NCBI RefSeq assembly: GCF_902705855.1
Contig: NZ_CACSIJ010000001.1
Coordinates: 375,657 to 439,656 of the forward strand
Direction: 5' to 3'
Source: Zhongshania aliphaticivorans
Lineage (GTDB): Bacteria; Pseudomonadota; Gammaproteobacteria; Pseudomonadales; Spongiibacteraceae
DNA: 64,000 nt
The notes under the pieces are model-generated. The model did not search any database and had not been told where the DNA came from. It was given only the letters and a program-made list of their open reading frames with translations. Made by a program: the position numbers and the translations under genes. Shown piece after piece: positions 17,853-27,365 of the stretch. How positions within the stretch are numbered: position 1 is the stretch's first letter; each line of letters starts with the position of its first letter.

Positions 17853-20720
17853 ATGGATAAGACATTTCAGCCCGCAGACATCGAAACCAAGTGGTACCAA
17901 AACTGGGAAGAAAAAGGCTATTTTTCGCCCCAGGGCAAGGGCGACTCCTACAGCATCATGATCCCACCGCCGAATGTTACCGGCAGTTTACACATGGGCC
18001 ACGCCTTCCAAGACTCCATCATGGACGCCCTCACCCGCTACCACCGCATGCAGGGCAACAACACACTGTGGCAGGTCGGTACCGACCACGCCGGTATCGC
18101 CACCCAAATGCTGGTTGAGCGCAAGCTCGCCGCAGAGACGGGACAGACGCGCCACGATCTCGGCCGCGATGCCTTTCTAGACAAAGTCTGGGAATGGAAA
18201 GAAGAATCCGGCGGCACCATCACCCGCCAGCTGCGCCGCCTAGGTGCATCGGTAGATTGGAACCACGAACGCTTCACCATGGATGACGGTTTTTACAAAG
18301 CCGTGCAAGAAGTCTTTGTTCGCCTCTACGACGACAAACTCATTTACCGCGGCAAGCGCCTAGTTAACTGGGACCCTAAACTGCACACCGCCATTTCTGA
18401 TTTAGAAGTCGAAAACACCGACGAAAAAGGCTTTATGTGGCATCTGCGCTATCCCTTAGCAGATGGAGAAGCCACCGCAGATGGTAAAAACTATTTAATT
18501 GTCGCCACCACCCGCCCAGAAACTATGCTTGGTGACACCGCTGTTGCGGTTAACCCTAAAGACGAGCGCTACGCATCGCTGATCGGCAAATTTGTGGATC
18601 TGCCGTTAGTAGGTCGCCGTATTCCGATTGTGGCCGACGACTACGTTGACCGTGAGTTCGGCACTGGTTGCGTCAAAATCACCCCTGCCCACGACTTTAA
18701 CGATTACGCGGTAGGCCAACGCCATAAATTGCCGATGATCAACGTCCTCGACAAAGACGCGGCGATTCGCGACGAAGCCGAAATCTTTAATAGCGACAGC
18801 TCAGAAAACACCGACATCGATAAAACGTTACCCGCAAGCTACGTCAAACTAGATCGCTACGCCGCCCGTAAAGCCATAGTCGCAGATCTTGAAAAAGCTG
18901 GTTTGCTCGAAAAAATTGACGACCACGCCTTAAAAGTCCCACGCGGTGACCGCTCCGGCCTAGTCATTGAGCCCATGCTCACAGACCAATGGTTTGTAGC
19001 TACCGCCGCGCTGGCCAAACCCGCCATTGAAGCCGTTGAAGATGGCCGTATCGAATTTGTGCCCAAGCAATACGAGAATATGTATTTCAGCTGGATGCGT
19101 GACATTCAAGACTGGTGTATCTCTCGTCAGCTGTGGTGGGGCCACCGCATTCCTGCGTGGTACGACGCTGAAGGCAATATCTACGTTGCCCGTAACGAGG
19201 CCGAAGCCCGCGAGAAATACCAACTACCGGCAGATCTAGCACTAAACCAAGATGACGACGTACTCGACACTTGGTTTAGTTCTGCGCTGTGGACATTTGG
19301 CACCCTTGGCTGGCCCGAGCAAACTGAGCGCCTTAAAACTTTTCACCCCACCGATGTATTGGTGACTGGTTTTGACATCATTTTCTTCTGGGTCGCCAGA
19401 ATGATTATGATGACCATGCATTTTAATAAAGACGAAAACGGCGAGGCCCAAGTGCCTTTCAAAACCGTTTACGTCACCGGCCTGATTCGCGATGAACAGG
19501 GCCAGAAAATGTCTAAATCTAAGGGGAATGTCTTAGACCCCTTAGATATGATCGACGGTATTGAACTAGACACGCTGTTAGAAAAACGCTGTGGAAATAT
19601 GATGCAGCCACAGCTAGCAGAGAAAATAGCCAAGGCGACCCGCAACACCTTCCCCGACGGCATCGGCGCCCACGGCACCGACGCACTGCGCTTCACCCTG
19701 TTCTCATTGGCCTCGACAGGCCGTGACATCAACTGGGATATGCGCCGCCTAGAAGGCTATCGCAATTTCTGCAATAAAATTTGGAATGCCGCCCGCTACG
19801 TGCTCATGAATACCGAAGAGCAGGATTGCGGTATAAATGGTGACGCGGTAGAGCTGAGTTTGGCTGACCGCTGGATTATTTCACGTCTGCAACAGACCGA
19901 GCAGGCCGTTGCCGACGCCATGGCGGCCTACCGTCTGGATCATGCATCGCAGGCCATTTACGAGTTTATCTGGAACGATTACTGCGACTGGTATTTAGAA
20001 CTGTCTAAACCTGTACTGTGGGACGACAACGCCAGTGCTGAAGTAAAGCGTGGCACCCGCCGTACGCTGATTCGTGTACTGGAGGCCACGTTGCGCATGG
20101 CCCACCCATTTATGCCTTTCATCACCGAAGAGATTTGGCAACAGGTCGCGCCCATTGCCGGAGTAGAGTTTAAGGCCGGCGACGACACCATCATGTTGCA
20201 AAGCTACCCCATAGCCGCGAATGAAAAAGTCGATGCCGATGCTATAGCCGATGTCGAGTGGCTAAAACAAGTCATTCTCGCCATCCGTAATATTCGCGGT
20301 GAAATGAATGTGCCGCCATCAAAAGCGCTCACCCTATTATTAAAGAATGGCAGTGATGAAGATCTGCGCCGGCTCGACAGCAACCGCCAATCACTAAGTA
20401 AACTCGCCAAGCTCGACGACATTCAGTGGCTTGCCGCCACCGACGATGCGCCCATGTCTGCCACCCAATTAGTGGGCGCCATGGAAGTGCTAGTTCCCAT
20501 GTCAGGCTTGATTGATAAAGCTGCAGAAATTGCTCGCCTAGAAAAAGAAATCCAAAAACTAGATAAGGAAATTCAGCGTCTTCAAGGCAAGCTCGGCAAT
20601 GCGGGATTTTTGGATAAAGCTCCCGCGGATGTAGTCGCTAAAGAGCAAGAAAAGCTCGCCGGCCAACAAGCTGCGCTGGCAAAACTAAGTGAACAGATCC
20701 AAACAATTCAGACCTTGTAA
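17853..20720 (+). CDS. valS: valyl-tRNA synthetase
   Basis: A 955-residue class I synthetase. HMGH at 47-50 (in [12 protein letters not shown]) and KMSKS at 552-556 bind ATP; the CP1 editing domain ([13 protein letters not shown], about residues 215-225 onward) removes misacylated threonine; the anticodon-binding helical region and a C-terminal coiled coil of about 70 residues ([26 protein letters not shown]) close the chain. Length is normal. The 170-base gap before it lacks a clear gene and may hold its own promoter. Confidence 0.98.
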   Translation: MDKTFQPADIETKWYQNWEEKGYFSPQGKGDSYSIMIPPPNVTGSLHMGHAFQDSIMDALTRYHRMQGNNTLWQVGTDHAGIATQMLVERKLAAETGQTRHDLGRDAFLDKVWEWKEESGGTITRQLRRLGASVDWNHERFTMDDGFYKAVQEVFVRLYDDKLIYRGKRLVNWDPKLHTAISDLEVENTDEKGFMWHLRYPLADGEATADGKNYLIVATTRPETMLGDTAVAVNPKDERYASLIGKFVDLPLVGRRIPIVADDYVDREFGTGCVKITPAHDFNDYAVGQRHKLPMINVLDKDAAIRDEAEIFNSDSSENTDIDKTLPASYVKLDRYAARKAIVADLEKAGLLEKIDDHALKVPRGDRSGLVIEPMLTDQWFVATAALAKPAIEAVEDGRIEFVPKQYENMYFSWMRDIQDWCISRQLWWGHRIPAWYDAEGNIYVARNEAEAREKYQLPADLALNQDDDVLDTWFSSALWTFGTLGWPEQTERLKTFHPTDVLVTGFDIIFFWVARMIMMTMHFNKDENGEAQVPFKTVYVTGLIRDEQGQKMSKSKGNVLDPLDMIDGIELDTLLEKRCGNMMQPQLAEKIAKATRNTFPDGIGAHGTDALRFTLFSLASTGRDINWDMRRLEGYRNFCNKIWNAARYVLMNTEEQDCGINGDAVELSLADRWIISRLQQTEQAVADAMAAYRLDHASQAIYEFIWNDYCDWYLELSKPVLWDDNASAEVKRGTRRTLIRVLEATLRMAHPFMPFITEEIWQQVAPIAGVEFKAGDDTIMLQSYPIAANEKVDADAIADVEWLKQVILAIRNIRGEMNVPPSKALTLLLKNGSDEDLRRLDSNRQSLSKLAKLDDIQWLAATDDAPMSATQLVGAMEVLVPMSGLIDKAAEIARLEKEIQKLDKEIQRLQGKLGNAGFLDKAPADVVAKEQEKLAGQQAALAKLSEQIQTIQTL

Positions 20721-20733
20721 GCTAAGCAGCAAA

Positions 20734-20788
20734 TTCTACTATAACGCGCTAAGACGTAGACAAAATCGCTAAAGCCGTTATAGTAGAA
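20734..20788. repeat. Inverted repeat downstream of valS
   Basis: Arms TTCTACTATAACG and CGTTATAGTAGAA (13 bp, perfect) begin 14 bases after the valS stop, enclosing 29 bases; the stem can extend by AGC/GCT past a small mismatch. There is no T-run, so it is not a classical terminator. It may protect the valS message 3' end or be a small mobile palindrome. Confidence 0.55.
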
Positions 20789-21013
20789 CCCACAACAAGC
20801 CCGATATCCGCCGTAATGTGATGGTTGCATGCAGATACAACGCGCTGACTTATACAGCGCCCGCGCCCAGCAGTAGTCACTGCCATAGTGTCAATCCCTC
20901 CCCCGTTTTACCGTCAAAGGCACGCCTTATCGCCATTGACCACGATATATTCAGCAATAACGTATTTCTTCCCTGTTCAGCTAATCTGTTTGACAACTCA
21001 ATGAGGACGAGCG

Positions 21014-21223
21014 ATGAGTGACCGAATTTCGGGTACCGTTAAGTGGTTTAACAATGCCAAGGGTTTTGGGTTTATCACCCATAATGAAGGCAGTGATGTG
21101 TTTGTGCATTTCCGCTCAATTCGCGGCGAGGGGTATCGCACACTGGACGAAGGGCAAGCCGTTGAGTTCACCCTAGTAGATGGGCCAAAAGGTTTACAGG
21201 CAGAGGACGTAACAAAAATATAA
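21014..21223 (+). CDS. cold-shock protein, CspA family
   Basis: A 69-residue single cold-shock domain. RNP1 is KGFGFITH and RNP2 is VFVHFRSI, the nucleic-acid-binding motifs. The family usually has VFVHFSAI; the [16 protein letters not shown] form here is shared with the membrane-anchored protein at 24161, marking the two as close paralogues. An AGGA ribosome site is 8 bases before the ATG. Probably an RNA chaperone; cold induction cannot be read from the sequence. Confidence 0.93.
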   Translation: MSDRISGTVKWFNNAKGFGFITHNEGSDVFVHFRSIRGEGYRTLDEGQAVEFTLVDGPKGLQAEDVTKI

Positions 21224-21255
21224 ACCTCTCGGCGCAACGCCACATCGTAGGCTAG

Positions 21256-23865
21256 CTAGAGGCTTAACCGCTGCTGATACTCCACTGCTCTGTACAGGGC
21301 CGAGGGGAGCAGCGGATTACTATACACTTTGTTCGAATCTTCGGATGAAATACGAATTGGCCTTGGGGTAATGGCAATCACCCGCACGTTATGTTTCTTG
21401 CAGTAATTAAGCACGCCTTTGTCAGCATTACCCGCCAATATAAGCACTGCCTTTTTTGTATTACTTGTTGATAACACCGCAGACAAATCGTTCTCTGTTG
21501 CTATCCAATGGGCTACCTGACCATTCAAGGCCAGCGCTGCCTGTAGAGACTCTTTTAATAAGCCCTCCGCTGCGTATGCCAGCACCGTCACGTCGGCGCC
21601 AGCACTAATACGCTTTGATGTAGAATCAACTGTGAAAGGAATTGTGCAAACAAAACGACTACCTTGATTGTATTCTTCGTCTAAGACGATTTCCCCGCCC
21701 ATTAAACCCAGCAAGCGAGTGGTGATTGCCAAACCTAAACCCGTACCACCGAAACGCCGCGCCCGGCTATTCTCTTCCAGCATAAAGGGTTTAAATAATT
21801 GCTTGCGCATTTCTCCCGACACGCCAATGCCGTTATCAATCACCTCAAACACAATACGCTGACGCGGTTCCGCCGCTTTTTCTTCCGCCCCGACCCGCAG
21901 TTGAACTACGCCGTCACCCGCCACGGAATGGGAAAATTTCATGGCGTTATCGAGTAAATTAAACAAAATTTTACGCAAGCGCGTGGCATCAGCAAATACC
22001 ACGGCCGGTAAGTTAGGGGCAATATGTAAAATAAATTGAAGTTTATTTTTAGCCGCGCGCTCAGCAAATTCGTCAGCAACACCCTCTACAAATTCAGCTA
22101 GCTGAATACTTTCGGCCTGCAATTCAAGGTCTGCGGCATCTAATGCAGAATAATCCAAAATATTATCAAGTGTCCCTAGCAGACTCATCGATGATCGACG
22201 CACGGTGTCTACCATCATCCATTGCTCGCGACTTAATTCGGTTTTACTTAGCAAATCAGTCATGCCAATAACCCCGTTCATCGGCGTCCGAATTTCATGC
22301 CCCATAACGGCTAAGAAAGTCGCCTTAGCGCGATTCGCCCCCTCTGCTTGCAAAAGAGCTGTTTCAAGCTGTTGGGTACGTAAACGAACACGGTCTTCAA
22401 GATTTCTATTTAAACGCCGCACTTCGCGCTCAGCTTCTTTAAAGTGGGTAACATCCGAATGCATACCCACGATTCTAACCACCTGCCCTGTAGAATCTCG
22501 TTGCGCACATGCGCGGCATACCGCATCGCAGACGCTACCATTGCGCCGACGTAAACGATGCTCATCACGAAAAACCAATTCATCACTTTTTATAAATATA
22601 TCAATCGCGGCTTTAACCCGCTCGCGGTCATCAGGATGAATACTGTCGTTAAACACCACGCGCCCGTCTAAGGGTTGCCCTCCCTGTATACCTATCATTT
22701 GCAACCAAGCGGGACTGAAGAATACAGAATCGGTCGTCATATCCCAGTCCCACAAACCGTCCCGCGAGGCCATCATGGCCATTTCAAAACGACGCTGGGA
22801 ATGCTGGTATTGCTGATATAAATAGCGGCGCTCAGTAACGTCATGTAAACATACCACCAAGACGTCGCCATCATGAGTTTCAAAATCACCAAAATACAAT
22901 TCAACCGGGACTTCGACGCCCTCTGCATTCAAGACTAATAACTCACGGCCTTTCACCTGATGCTCGCCACGTCCTCGATCTGAATCAAGATAGTTTTTAC
23001 TAAACAACTGGTACTGCTGACGAAAGCGCTTTGGCAACAAGGATGACATATCCATGCCAGATAATTGATCGCGGGAATACTGCAAGAATTCCGCCGTCGA
23101 TTGACTAGCAGAAATAATTTTCCCGCCGCTATCGGTTAGCAACACAACACCCGGCAGACTGTTTATGAGCCTATTAATATAGTCCCGAGTAGTCAGTTTA
23201 TCTCTATGCTCACTCGCTAATTTGCGCGACACAGAGACACCTACCAACAGTGGTATTAAACATATAAGCGACAATATCAATACAAACAAATTCTGATGGT
23301 GCAGCCCTGTTTGCTGATCTACCGCCGAGATAGCTAGACTCAACCCCTGCTCACGCTGATAAGCATTTAATACATTCAAACCGTGAATTAGCTCTTGGCT
23401 ATCTGCTTTAGGATTAAGTGGCACGGGAACTTCAACTAGGTGCTCGATGGAGTTCGGCTGATAAGACAAATACAAGCTAAGTAATCTCACCAAATCTTGG
23501 ATCGTCGTTTGCGGAAATAAGCGTGAAACGTCACCCATTAACACCGCTCGCGCCGCCATCAAACGTGAACGAATAATATCGACTTGAGCTAGATCGTTAA
23601 CCAGATACGCAGACGCAAACTCATGAATGATGGAGCCGCGAGCGAGAGCCTCATCTAAGTCATATAAAGCCGATTCTCGCGCTTGAAACTGGGCTAGATT
23701 GACCTCAGATAAGGTATTTACGGAATCAACGCGATTGAGTAAGAAAATCTGAGACGAAGCTAAAGCTAGTAACAATACGCAAAGCCCTGCCAATACTGTA
23801 TTAAGTACGGCACGGTGCGTCACAGCACTTCGCTTACTTTCTCTGGATTCTATCCAGTCATGCAT
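21256..23865 (-). CDS. PAS-domain sensor histidine kinase with degenerate C-terminal receiver
   Basis: An 869-residue kinase. Membrane helices at about 20-43 and 192-213 bracket a ~150-residue periplasmic region rich in helices. Two PAS domains follow (about 230-350 and 360-476, the second of PAS_3/PAC type), then a short coiled coil (478-510), a HisKA domain with His523 in VMGHEIRTPMNG, and an HATPase domain (DNAMKFS, DNGIGV, GGTGLGLAI). The last ~105 residues (about 765-869) look like a receiver fold (VTVLAYAAEG..., VLILAG, VIAITPR, NPLLPSALYRAV), but there is no aspartate at the expected phosphorylation site and no acidic pair. No response regulator gene is next to it. Confidence 0.9.
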   Translation of the reverse strand: MHDWIESRESKRSAVTHRAVLNTVLAGLCVLLLALASSQIFLLNRVDSVNTLSEVNLAQFQARESALYDLDEALARGSIIHEFASAYLVNDLAQVDIIRSRLMAARAVLMGDVSRLFPQTTIQDLVRLLSLYLSYQPNSIEHLVEVPVPLNPKADSQELIHGLNVLNAYQREQGLSLAISAVDQQTGLHHQNLFVLILSLICLIPLLVGVSVSRKLASEHRDKLTTRDYINRLINSLPGVVLLTDSGGKIISASQSTAEFLQYSRDQLSGMDMSSLLPKRFRQQYQLFSKNYLDSDRGRGEHQVKGRELLVLNAEGVEVPVELYFGDFETHDGDVLVVCLHDVTERRYLYQQYQHSQRRFEMAMMASRDGLWDWDMTTDSVFFSPAWLQMIGIQGGQPLDGRVVFNDSIHPDDRERVKAAIDIFIKSDELVFRDEHRLRRRNGSVCDAVCRACAQRDSTGQVVRIVGMHSDVTHFKEAEREVRRLNRNLEDRVRLRTQQLETALLQAEGANRAKATFLAVMGHEIRTPMNGVIGMTDLLSKTELSREQWMMVDTVRRSSMSLLGTLDNILDYSALDAADLELQAESIQLAEFVEGVADEFAERAAKNKLQFILHIAPNLPAVVFADATRLRKILFNLLDNAMKFSHSVAGDGVVQLRVGAEEKAAEPRQRIVFEVIDNGIGVSGEMRKQLFKPFMLEENSRARRFGGTGLGLAITTRLLGLMGGEIVLDEEYNQGSRFVCTIPFTVDSTSKRISAGADVTVLAYAAEGLLKESLQAALALNGQVAHWIATENDLSAVLSTSNTKKAVLILAGNADKGVLNYCKKHNVRVIAITPRPIRISSEDSNKVYSNPLLPSALYRAVEYQQRLSL

Positions 23866-24160
23866 TCATTTGCCCCATGCCAAACTGATGTGTGAGCCGG
23901 AATGCCCCACTTTCCTACATCTATACATAGTGCGGTCTATGACTGTGGCGAACTATTCGTAATTCCACCTAAGAATGGATCTCATGGAGCCTAAAAAGCA
24001 CGAGATTCACAACAATAGCCGTCCTGAAGCCTTACTAGAGCCGCTAAATCCAGCTACCGCGACGTCATCGTATACCAATGCTATAATTGCGCGCGGACAA
24101 AAGAGCACGTCCGTTAAATAAGAGCAATTTCTTTCCACTTTCAGCTATTTTTGGATCTTT
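23866..24160. other. Upstream region of the membrane cold-shock gene
   Basis: This 295-base divergent region contains a 48-codon open frame (23975-24121) with a weak ribosome site, which I do not regard as a proven gene, and an extended -10 promoter element near 24080. Confidence 0.4.
24079..24087 (+). promoter_or_regulatory. Extended -10 promoter element for the membrane cold-shock gene
   Basis: TGCTATAAT combines a perfect -10 hexamer with the TGN extension and needs no strong -35 box. Transcription from it would give a 5' leader of roughly 65-70 bases before the ATG at 24161. Confidence 0.5.
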
Positions 24161-24553
24161 ATGTTACTGATAATTAAAATTATATTTTTAGCCATTCTAA
24201 GCTTTTTAAGCATTGCGGCACTCCAATTCACAGGCGTAGACGCAAGCAACCCACTTTCGGCCGCCATCATCACCGTGGCTATATTACTCGGCATGCTACT
24301 TTCACCCAACCTTCCAGCATTTGCGGACAAGTTCAAAAGCCAACGTGAACGCGGTACGGTTAAATGGTTTAACGTTAGCAAAGGCTACGGATTTATTACC
24401 CGCGATGCCGGTGGTGATGTTTTTGTACATTTCCGTTCGATTCGCGGCCAAGGTCGAGGCCGCCGCAGCCTAAACGAAGGGCAAGCCGTTGAGTTTATTC
24501 TCACAGAGGGTGAAAAAGGCCCGCAGGCCGAAGAAGTTTCTATTATTAAGTAA
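24161..24553 (+). CDS. membrane-anchored cold-shock-domain protein
   Basis: A 130-residue protein with two hydrophobic segments at about 2-22 and 33-52, then a complete cold-shock domain at about 64-130 with RNP1 (KGYGFITR) and RNP2 (VFVHFRSI). Typical Csp proteins are ~70 residues and cytosolic; this one should place the RNA-binding domain at the inner face of the membrane. The domain is much like the stand-alone protein at 21014, including [15 protein letters not shown] and KGPQAE(E/D). The first 60 residues have no recognisable domain. It is convergent with slyX. Confidence 0.88.
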   Translation: MLLIIKIIFLAILSFLSIAALQFTGVDASNPLSAAIITVAILLGMLLSPNLPAFADKFKSQRERGTVKWFNVSKGYGFITRDAGGDVFVHFRSIRGQGRGRRSLNEGQAVEFILTEGEKGPQAEEVSIIK

Positions 24554-24637
24554 GACCAGCCATACAAGGCCTACAGCAATGCCTGCAAACTTTGCGGTAG
24601 GCCTCATCCGCACAACCCTTATCCAATCAATTAGCTA

Positions 24638-24856
24638 TCAATAGTGCGGCGGTCGTTCCATATCGTGCAATTGGCCATCGTCGGCAGCAGCATTTTTCTG
24701 TTTCATCTGCTCATGCAATAACTCAAGCGTACGGCGCAAATTTCGTATTTCTAAGTCTTGAGCAACAACGCGATCATTCAATGCATTGAGCATATCTTCT
24801 TGAAACGCCAATTGAGTTTGGATCTCCACAAGCTGGCTGGACACATCAACGACCAT
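24638..24856 (-). CDS. slyX: SlyX family protein
   Basis: A 72-residue coiled-coil protein (ELQ/LEIRNLRRTLELLHEQMKQK heptads) ending in the diagnostic PPHY. Function remains unclear in all species. It is divergent from the Sui1-like gene. Confidence 0.9.
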   Translation of the reverse strand: MVVDVSSQLVEIQTQLAFQEDMLNALNDRVVAQDLEIRNLRRTLELLHEQMKQKNAAADDGQLHDMERPPHY

Positions 24857-24943
24857 TATCGACTCCCGTAAAAACTGGTTTGCAATTCACCCATAAGCGA
24901 GCGAAGCCATTATAATCGCCGTAGCATGAAATAGGAGAAAATC

Positions 24944-25291
24944 GTGTCCAGACTTGTTTACTCTAGCGACGTGGGTCGTCGCTGCCCAGATTGCGGCCAA
25001 GCCAGTACAGAATGTGTATGCAAAAGTGCAAATAACGCGGCGCCAGCCGGCGACGGTATTGTCCGTATTAGGCGAGAAACCAAGGGCCGCAAAGGCAAAG
25101 GCGTTAGTATTGTTAGCGGTGTTCTCATCGATGCCAACGAGCTTAAAAACCTAGGCAAAGAGCTGCGCCAAAAGCTAAGCACCGGTGGCGCAATAAAAGA
25201 TCATGAAATGGAGTTTCAAGGCGACCATCGCCAAGCACTTAAAACACTATTGGAAAGCAAGGGCTACACCGTCAAACTAGCCGGTGCTTAG
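24944..25291 (+). CDS. translation initiation factor SUI1 family protein (YciH-like)
   Basis: A 115-residue eIF1/Sui1-like protein. The N-terminus has paired cysteines (CPDCGQASTECVC), as in YciH, and the C-terminal SUI1 fold shows RRETKGRKGKGVSIVSGV and LKTLLESKGYTVKLAG. Start is GTG with AGGAG six bases upstream. Bacterial YciH binds the 30S subunit and influences initiation fidelity or stress translation. Confidence 0.93.
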   Translation: MSRLVYSSDVGRRCPDCGQASTECVCKSANNAAPAGDGIVRIRRETKGRKGKGVSIVSGVLIDANELKNLGKELRQKLSTGGAIKDHEMEFQGDHRQALKTLLESKGYTVKLAGA

Positions 25292-25404
25292 TAACGCGTA
25301 CAGTACGCTGTCTAACAACACATAAAAGCTAGTGTTAATTTTTAAGACGGGGACTAGCGCCACTTGGATTTACATTTACACACAAATAACAAAAAGGCCT
25401 CAAA

Positions 25405-25806
25405 ATGCATCCACCACTTCTTAGCGACGCCGTTGAAATAGGTATCGTCACCACTAATATGGACAATATGCGTCGATTCTATGGCGAAACCTTAGGGCTA
25501 AAATACGAATCAGAATTGCTATTTCCCGGTGGGCTCATGCATCGCTATCACCTTGGCGGGGCCATTATTAAACTTGTAACTTATGATAAAGATCCCGAAC
25601 ATGACGTCATTACCGGCGGTGGCTTCAGCGCCAAAGGCTACCGCTACATTTCAATGGGGGTAAACGGTCTTTCAGCGTGGTTTAAAGACCTAAAAGCACA
25701 CGGAATAGAGATTCCTGTGGACGTCACGCCGTTTGCCGACGGTATCGGGTTTGGATTTATTACCGACCCCGATGGTAACTGGATAGAAGTGTTTGGCGTT
25801 TTATAA
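25405..25806 (+). CDS. VOC-family (glyoxalase/bleomycin resistance fold) protein
   Basis: A 133-residue protein consisting of one vicinal-oxygen-chelate domain: two beta-alpha-beta-beta-beta units, with EIGIVTTNMDNMRRFYGETLGL at the first and FGFITDPDGNWIEVFG at the second. Probable metal ligands are the His in LMHRYHLGG and the final Glu. The substrate is unknown. It lies just before the convergent FleQ-like gene, 8 bases between the stops. Confidence 0.85.
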   Translation: MHPPLLSDAVEIGIVTTNMDNMRRFYGETLGLKYESELLFPGGLMHRYHLGGAIIKLVTYDKDPEHDVITGGGFSAKGYRYISMGVNGLSAWFKDLKAHGIEIPVDVTPFADGIGFGFITDPDGNWIEVFGVL

Positions 25807-25814
25807 AACCACAC

Positions 25815-27155
25815 TTAAATTTTCAACTTCCGCATTTTTTCAATCAAGGTAGTCCGCCGCAGTCCTAGGTGACTCGCGGCTTTGCTTATCACGCCAGCGT
25901 GAGCATCTAAAGCCTGCGCAATCCACTCGCGCTCCAATCTCTGAAAATACGCCTTCATATCGATACCAGCAGCAGGTAAGCTAGGTTCACCGTCACCACC
26001 AAACCCGCCCTGCGCTTTCTCAGTCAAAGGCTGCAGTTCAGGTCGCCAGCTGTCCTCGCCGTAACGGTAGTTCTCTGGCAAATCCGTAAAACCCACCACC
26101 GTGTCAGGATACATAATGGCCAAGCGTTCCAGTAAGTTTGCAAGCTCGCGGATATTCCCTGACCAGCCATGTGCGGATAATGACCTGAGTGCAGAATCAG
26201 CCAAACGCAAGCGCCCCAGCCCCTCAGCCTCGAGCTGTTTAGATAATACGCGAACAAGATGAGGAATATCCTCACGCCGCTCCGCCAGCGCGGGTACATT
26301 TAAAGGAAATACATTAATCCGGTAATACAAATCTTCACGAAACTGCCCCGCGCTAATCATGGCTTCTAAATTGCGATGAGTCGCCGCAATAATACGCACA
26401 TCTGCCGTACGGGTTTTATCAGAACCAACCCGTTCAAACTGACGCTCTTGAATAACTCGCAGAATTTTCACCTGCATTTCCAACGGCATATCGCCGATCT
26501 CATCAAGGAATAGTGTCCCTCCTTCCGCCAGCTCAAAACGACCTGCTCGGCTAGAAATAGCACCGGTAAATGCGCCGCGCTCATGGCCAAATAATTCACT
26601 TTCTAATAATTCTCGGGGAATAGCACCACAGTTAATTGGTACAAATGGCGCGTCGCGGCGAGATGATAAGTCGTGCAAAGAACGCGCAACCACCTCCTTA
26701 CCCGCACCCGATGGCCCCGTAATCAATACCGTCACCGCTTTATCAGCAACTTGAGCCGACAGTCGCCGCAGCTCGGCAACCGCTGAACTCACCCCAACCA
26801 ACGGTTCATTTGCCACTACGGCGCCACGCTCGCGGCCCAGTTGCAAGCGATACAGAACTTCTAATACATCTTGATAGTAAAAATCTGTACTCAAAACTAA
26901 ACCATGCCCCCCCATGACTTGCGGCGCCGAGGTATCCTGCAAAACCACCATCGGCGGCGTTGCGTCGCCCAGCCATGTTTTCAGCGCAAGGCTTTGCCCG
27001 CTGTCAAAAATAGCGTCGCAATCTTTAGGCTGTAAATCAGCAAGATCGGTGTATACACGGCACGCCCCCAGCGAAAGCAGAACATGTTGCAAGCGCAAAC
27101 TTTGCTCGTATGGGGCTACTATAAGAAAACGGGGGGCTAAATTATGCTTGTTCAC
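25815..27155 (-). CDS. sigma-54-dependent activator, FleQ/FlrA-like
   Basis: A 446-residue enhancer-binding protein. Residues 1-105 form a FleQ-type N-terminal domain with no phosphorylatable aspartate at a standard place. Residues about 118-355 are the AAA+ domain: Walker A GPSGAGKE at 147-154, the sigma-54 contact motif GAFTGA at 194-199, and Walker B LFLDEIGDMP. The C-terminal Fis-type helix-turn-helix ends VISKAASHLGLRRTTLIEKMRKLKI, and LPENYR precedes it, both FleQ hallmarks. The LFRS motif that binds c-di-GMP in Pseudomonas FleQ is replaced (NEPLVG) and its RN pair is RS here. No flagellar genes are in the window. Confidence 0.88.
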   Translation of the reverse strand: MNKHNLAPRFLIVAPYEQSLRLQHVLLSLGACRVYTDLADLQPKDCDAIFDSGQSLALKTWLGDATPPMVVLQDTSAPQVMGGHGLVLSTDFYYQDVLEVLYRLQLGRERGAVVANEPLVGVSSAVAELRRLSAQVADKAVTVLITGPSGAGKEVVARSLHDLSSRRDAPFVPINCGAIPRELLESELFGHERGAFTGAISSRAGRFELAEGGTLFLDEIGDMPLEMQVKILRVIQERQFERVGSDKTRTADVRIIAATHRNLEAMISAGQFREDLYYRINVFPLNVPALAERREDIPHLVRVLSKQLEAEGLGRLRLADSALRSLSAHGWSGNIRELANLLERLAIMYPDTVVGFTDLPENYRYGEDSWRPELQPLTEKAQGGFGGDGEPSLPAAGIDMKAYFQRLEREWIAQALDAHAGVISKAASHLGLRRTTLIEKMRKLKI

Positions 27156-27175
27156 ACTTCATCATCACGCAGACT

Positions 27176-27189
27176 GTCATTTTATTGAC
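27176..27189. promoter_or_regulatory. FleQ-box-like site 1
   Basis: GTCATTTTATTGAC, 21 bases upstream of the FleQ-like start codon. It differs at one of 14 positions from the reverse complement of the published Pseudomonas FleQ consensus GTCAATAAATTGAC. Confidence 0.55.
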
Positions 27190-27234
27190 TATAGCAGCTA
27201 CGAATTAATAATCCTTAGCAAAACTGAAAATTAA

Positions 27235-27248
27235 GTCAAAATTTTGAC
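27235..27248. promoter_or_regulatory. FleQ-box-like site 2
   Basis: GTCAAAATTTTGAC is a perfect palindrome, within the longer palindrome AGTCAAAATTTTGACT (27234-27249). It lies 59 bases from site 1 and 118 bases before gpt, so it could act on either gene. Confidence 0.5.
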
Positions 27249-27365
27249 TGTATCATCTAATAAAGTGGATGCCTTCGCGATCCGAACTCCCACCTTAAAC
27301 CTTGCGATGAAGCCACCCATACGGCACAATCTGCCACCTTTCACCCCAACAGGAAGGCTTTCAGC

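Noticed and set aside
22205-22639. 144-codon plus-strand frame
   Set aside because: Antisense to the PAS/HisKA region of the sensor kinase; no family pattern.
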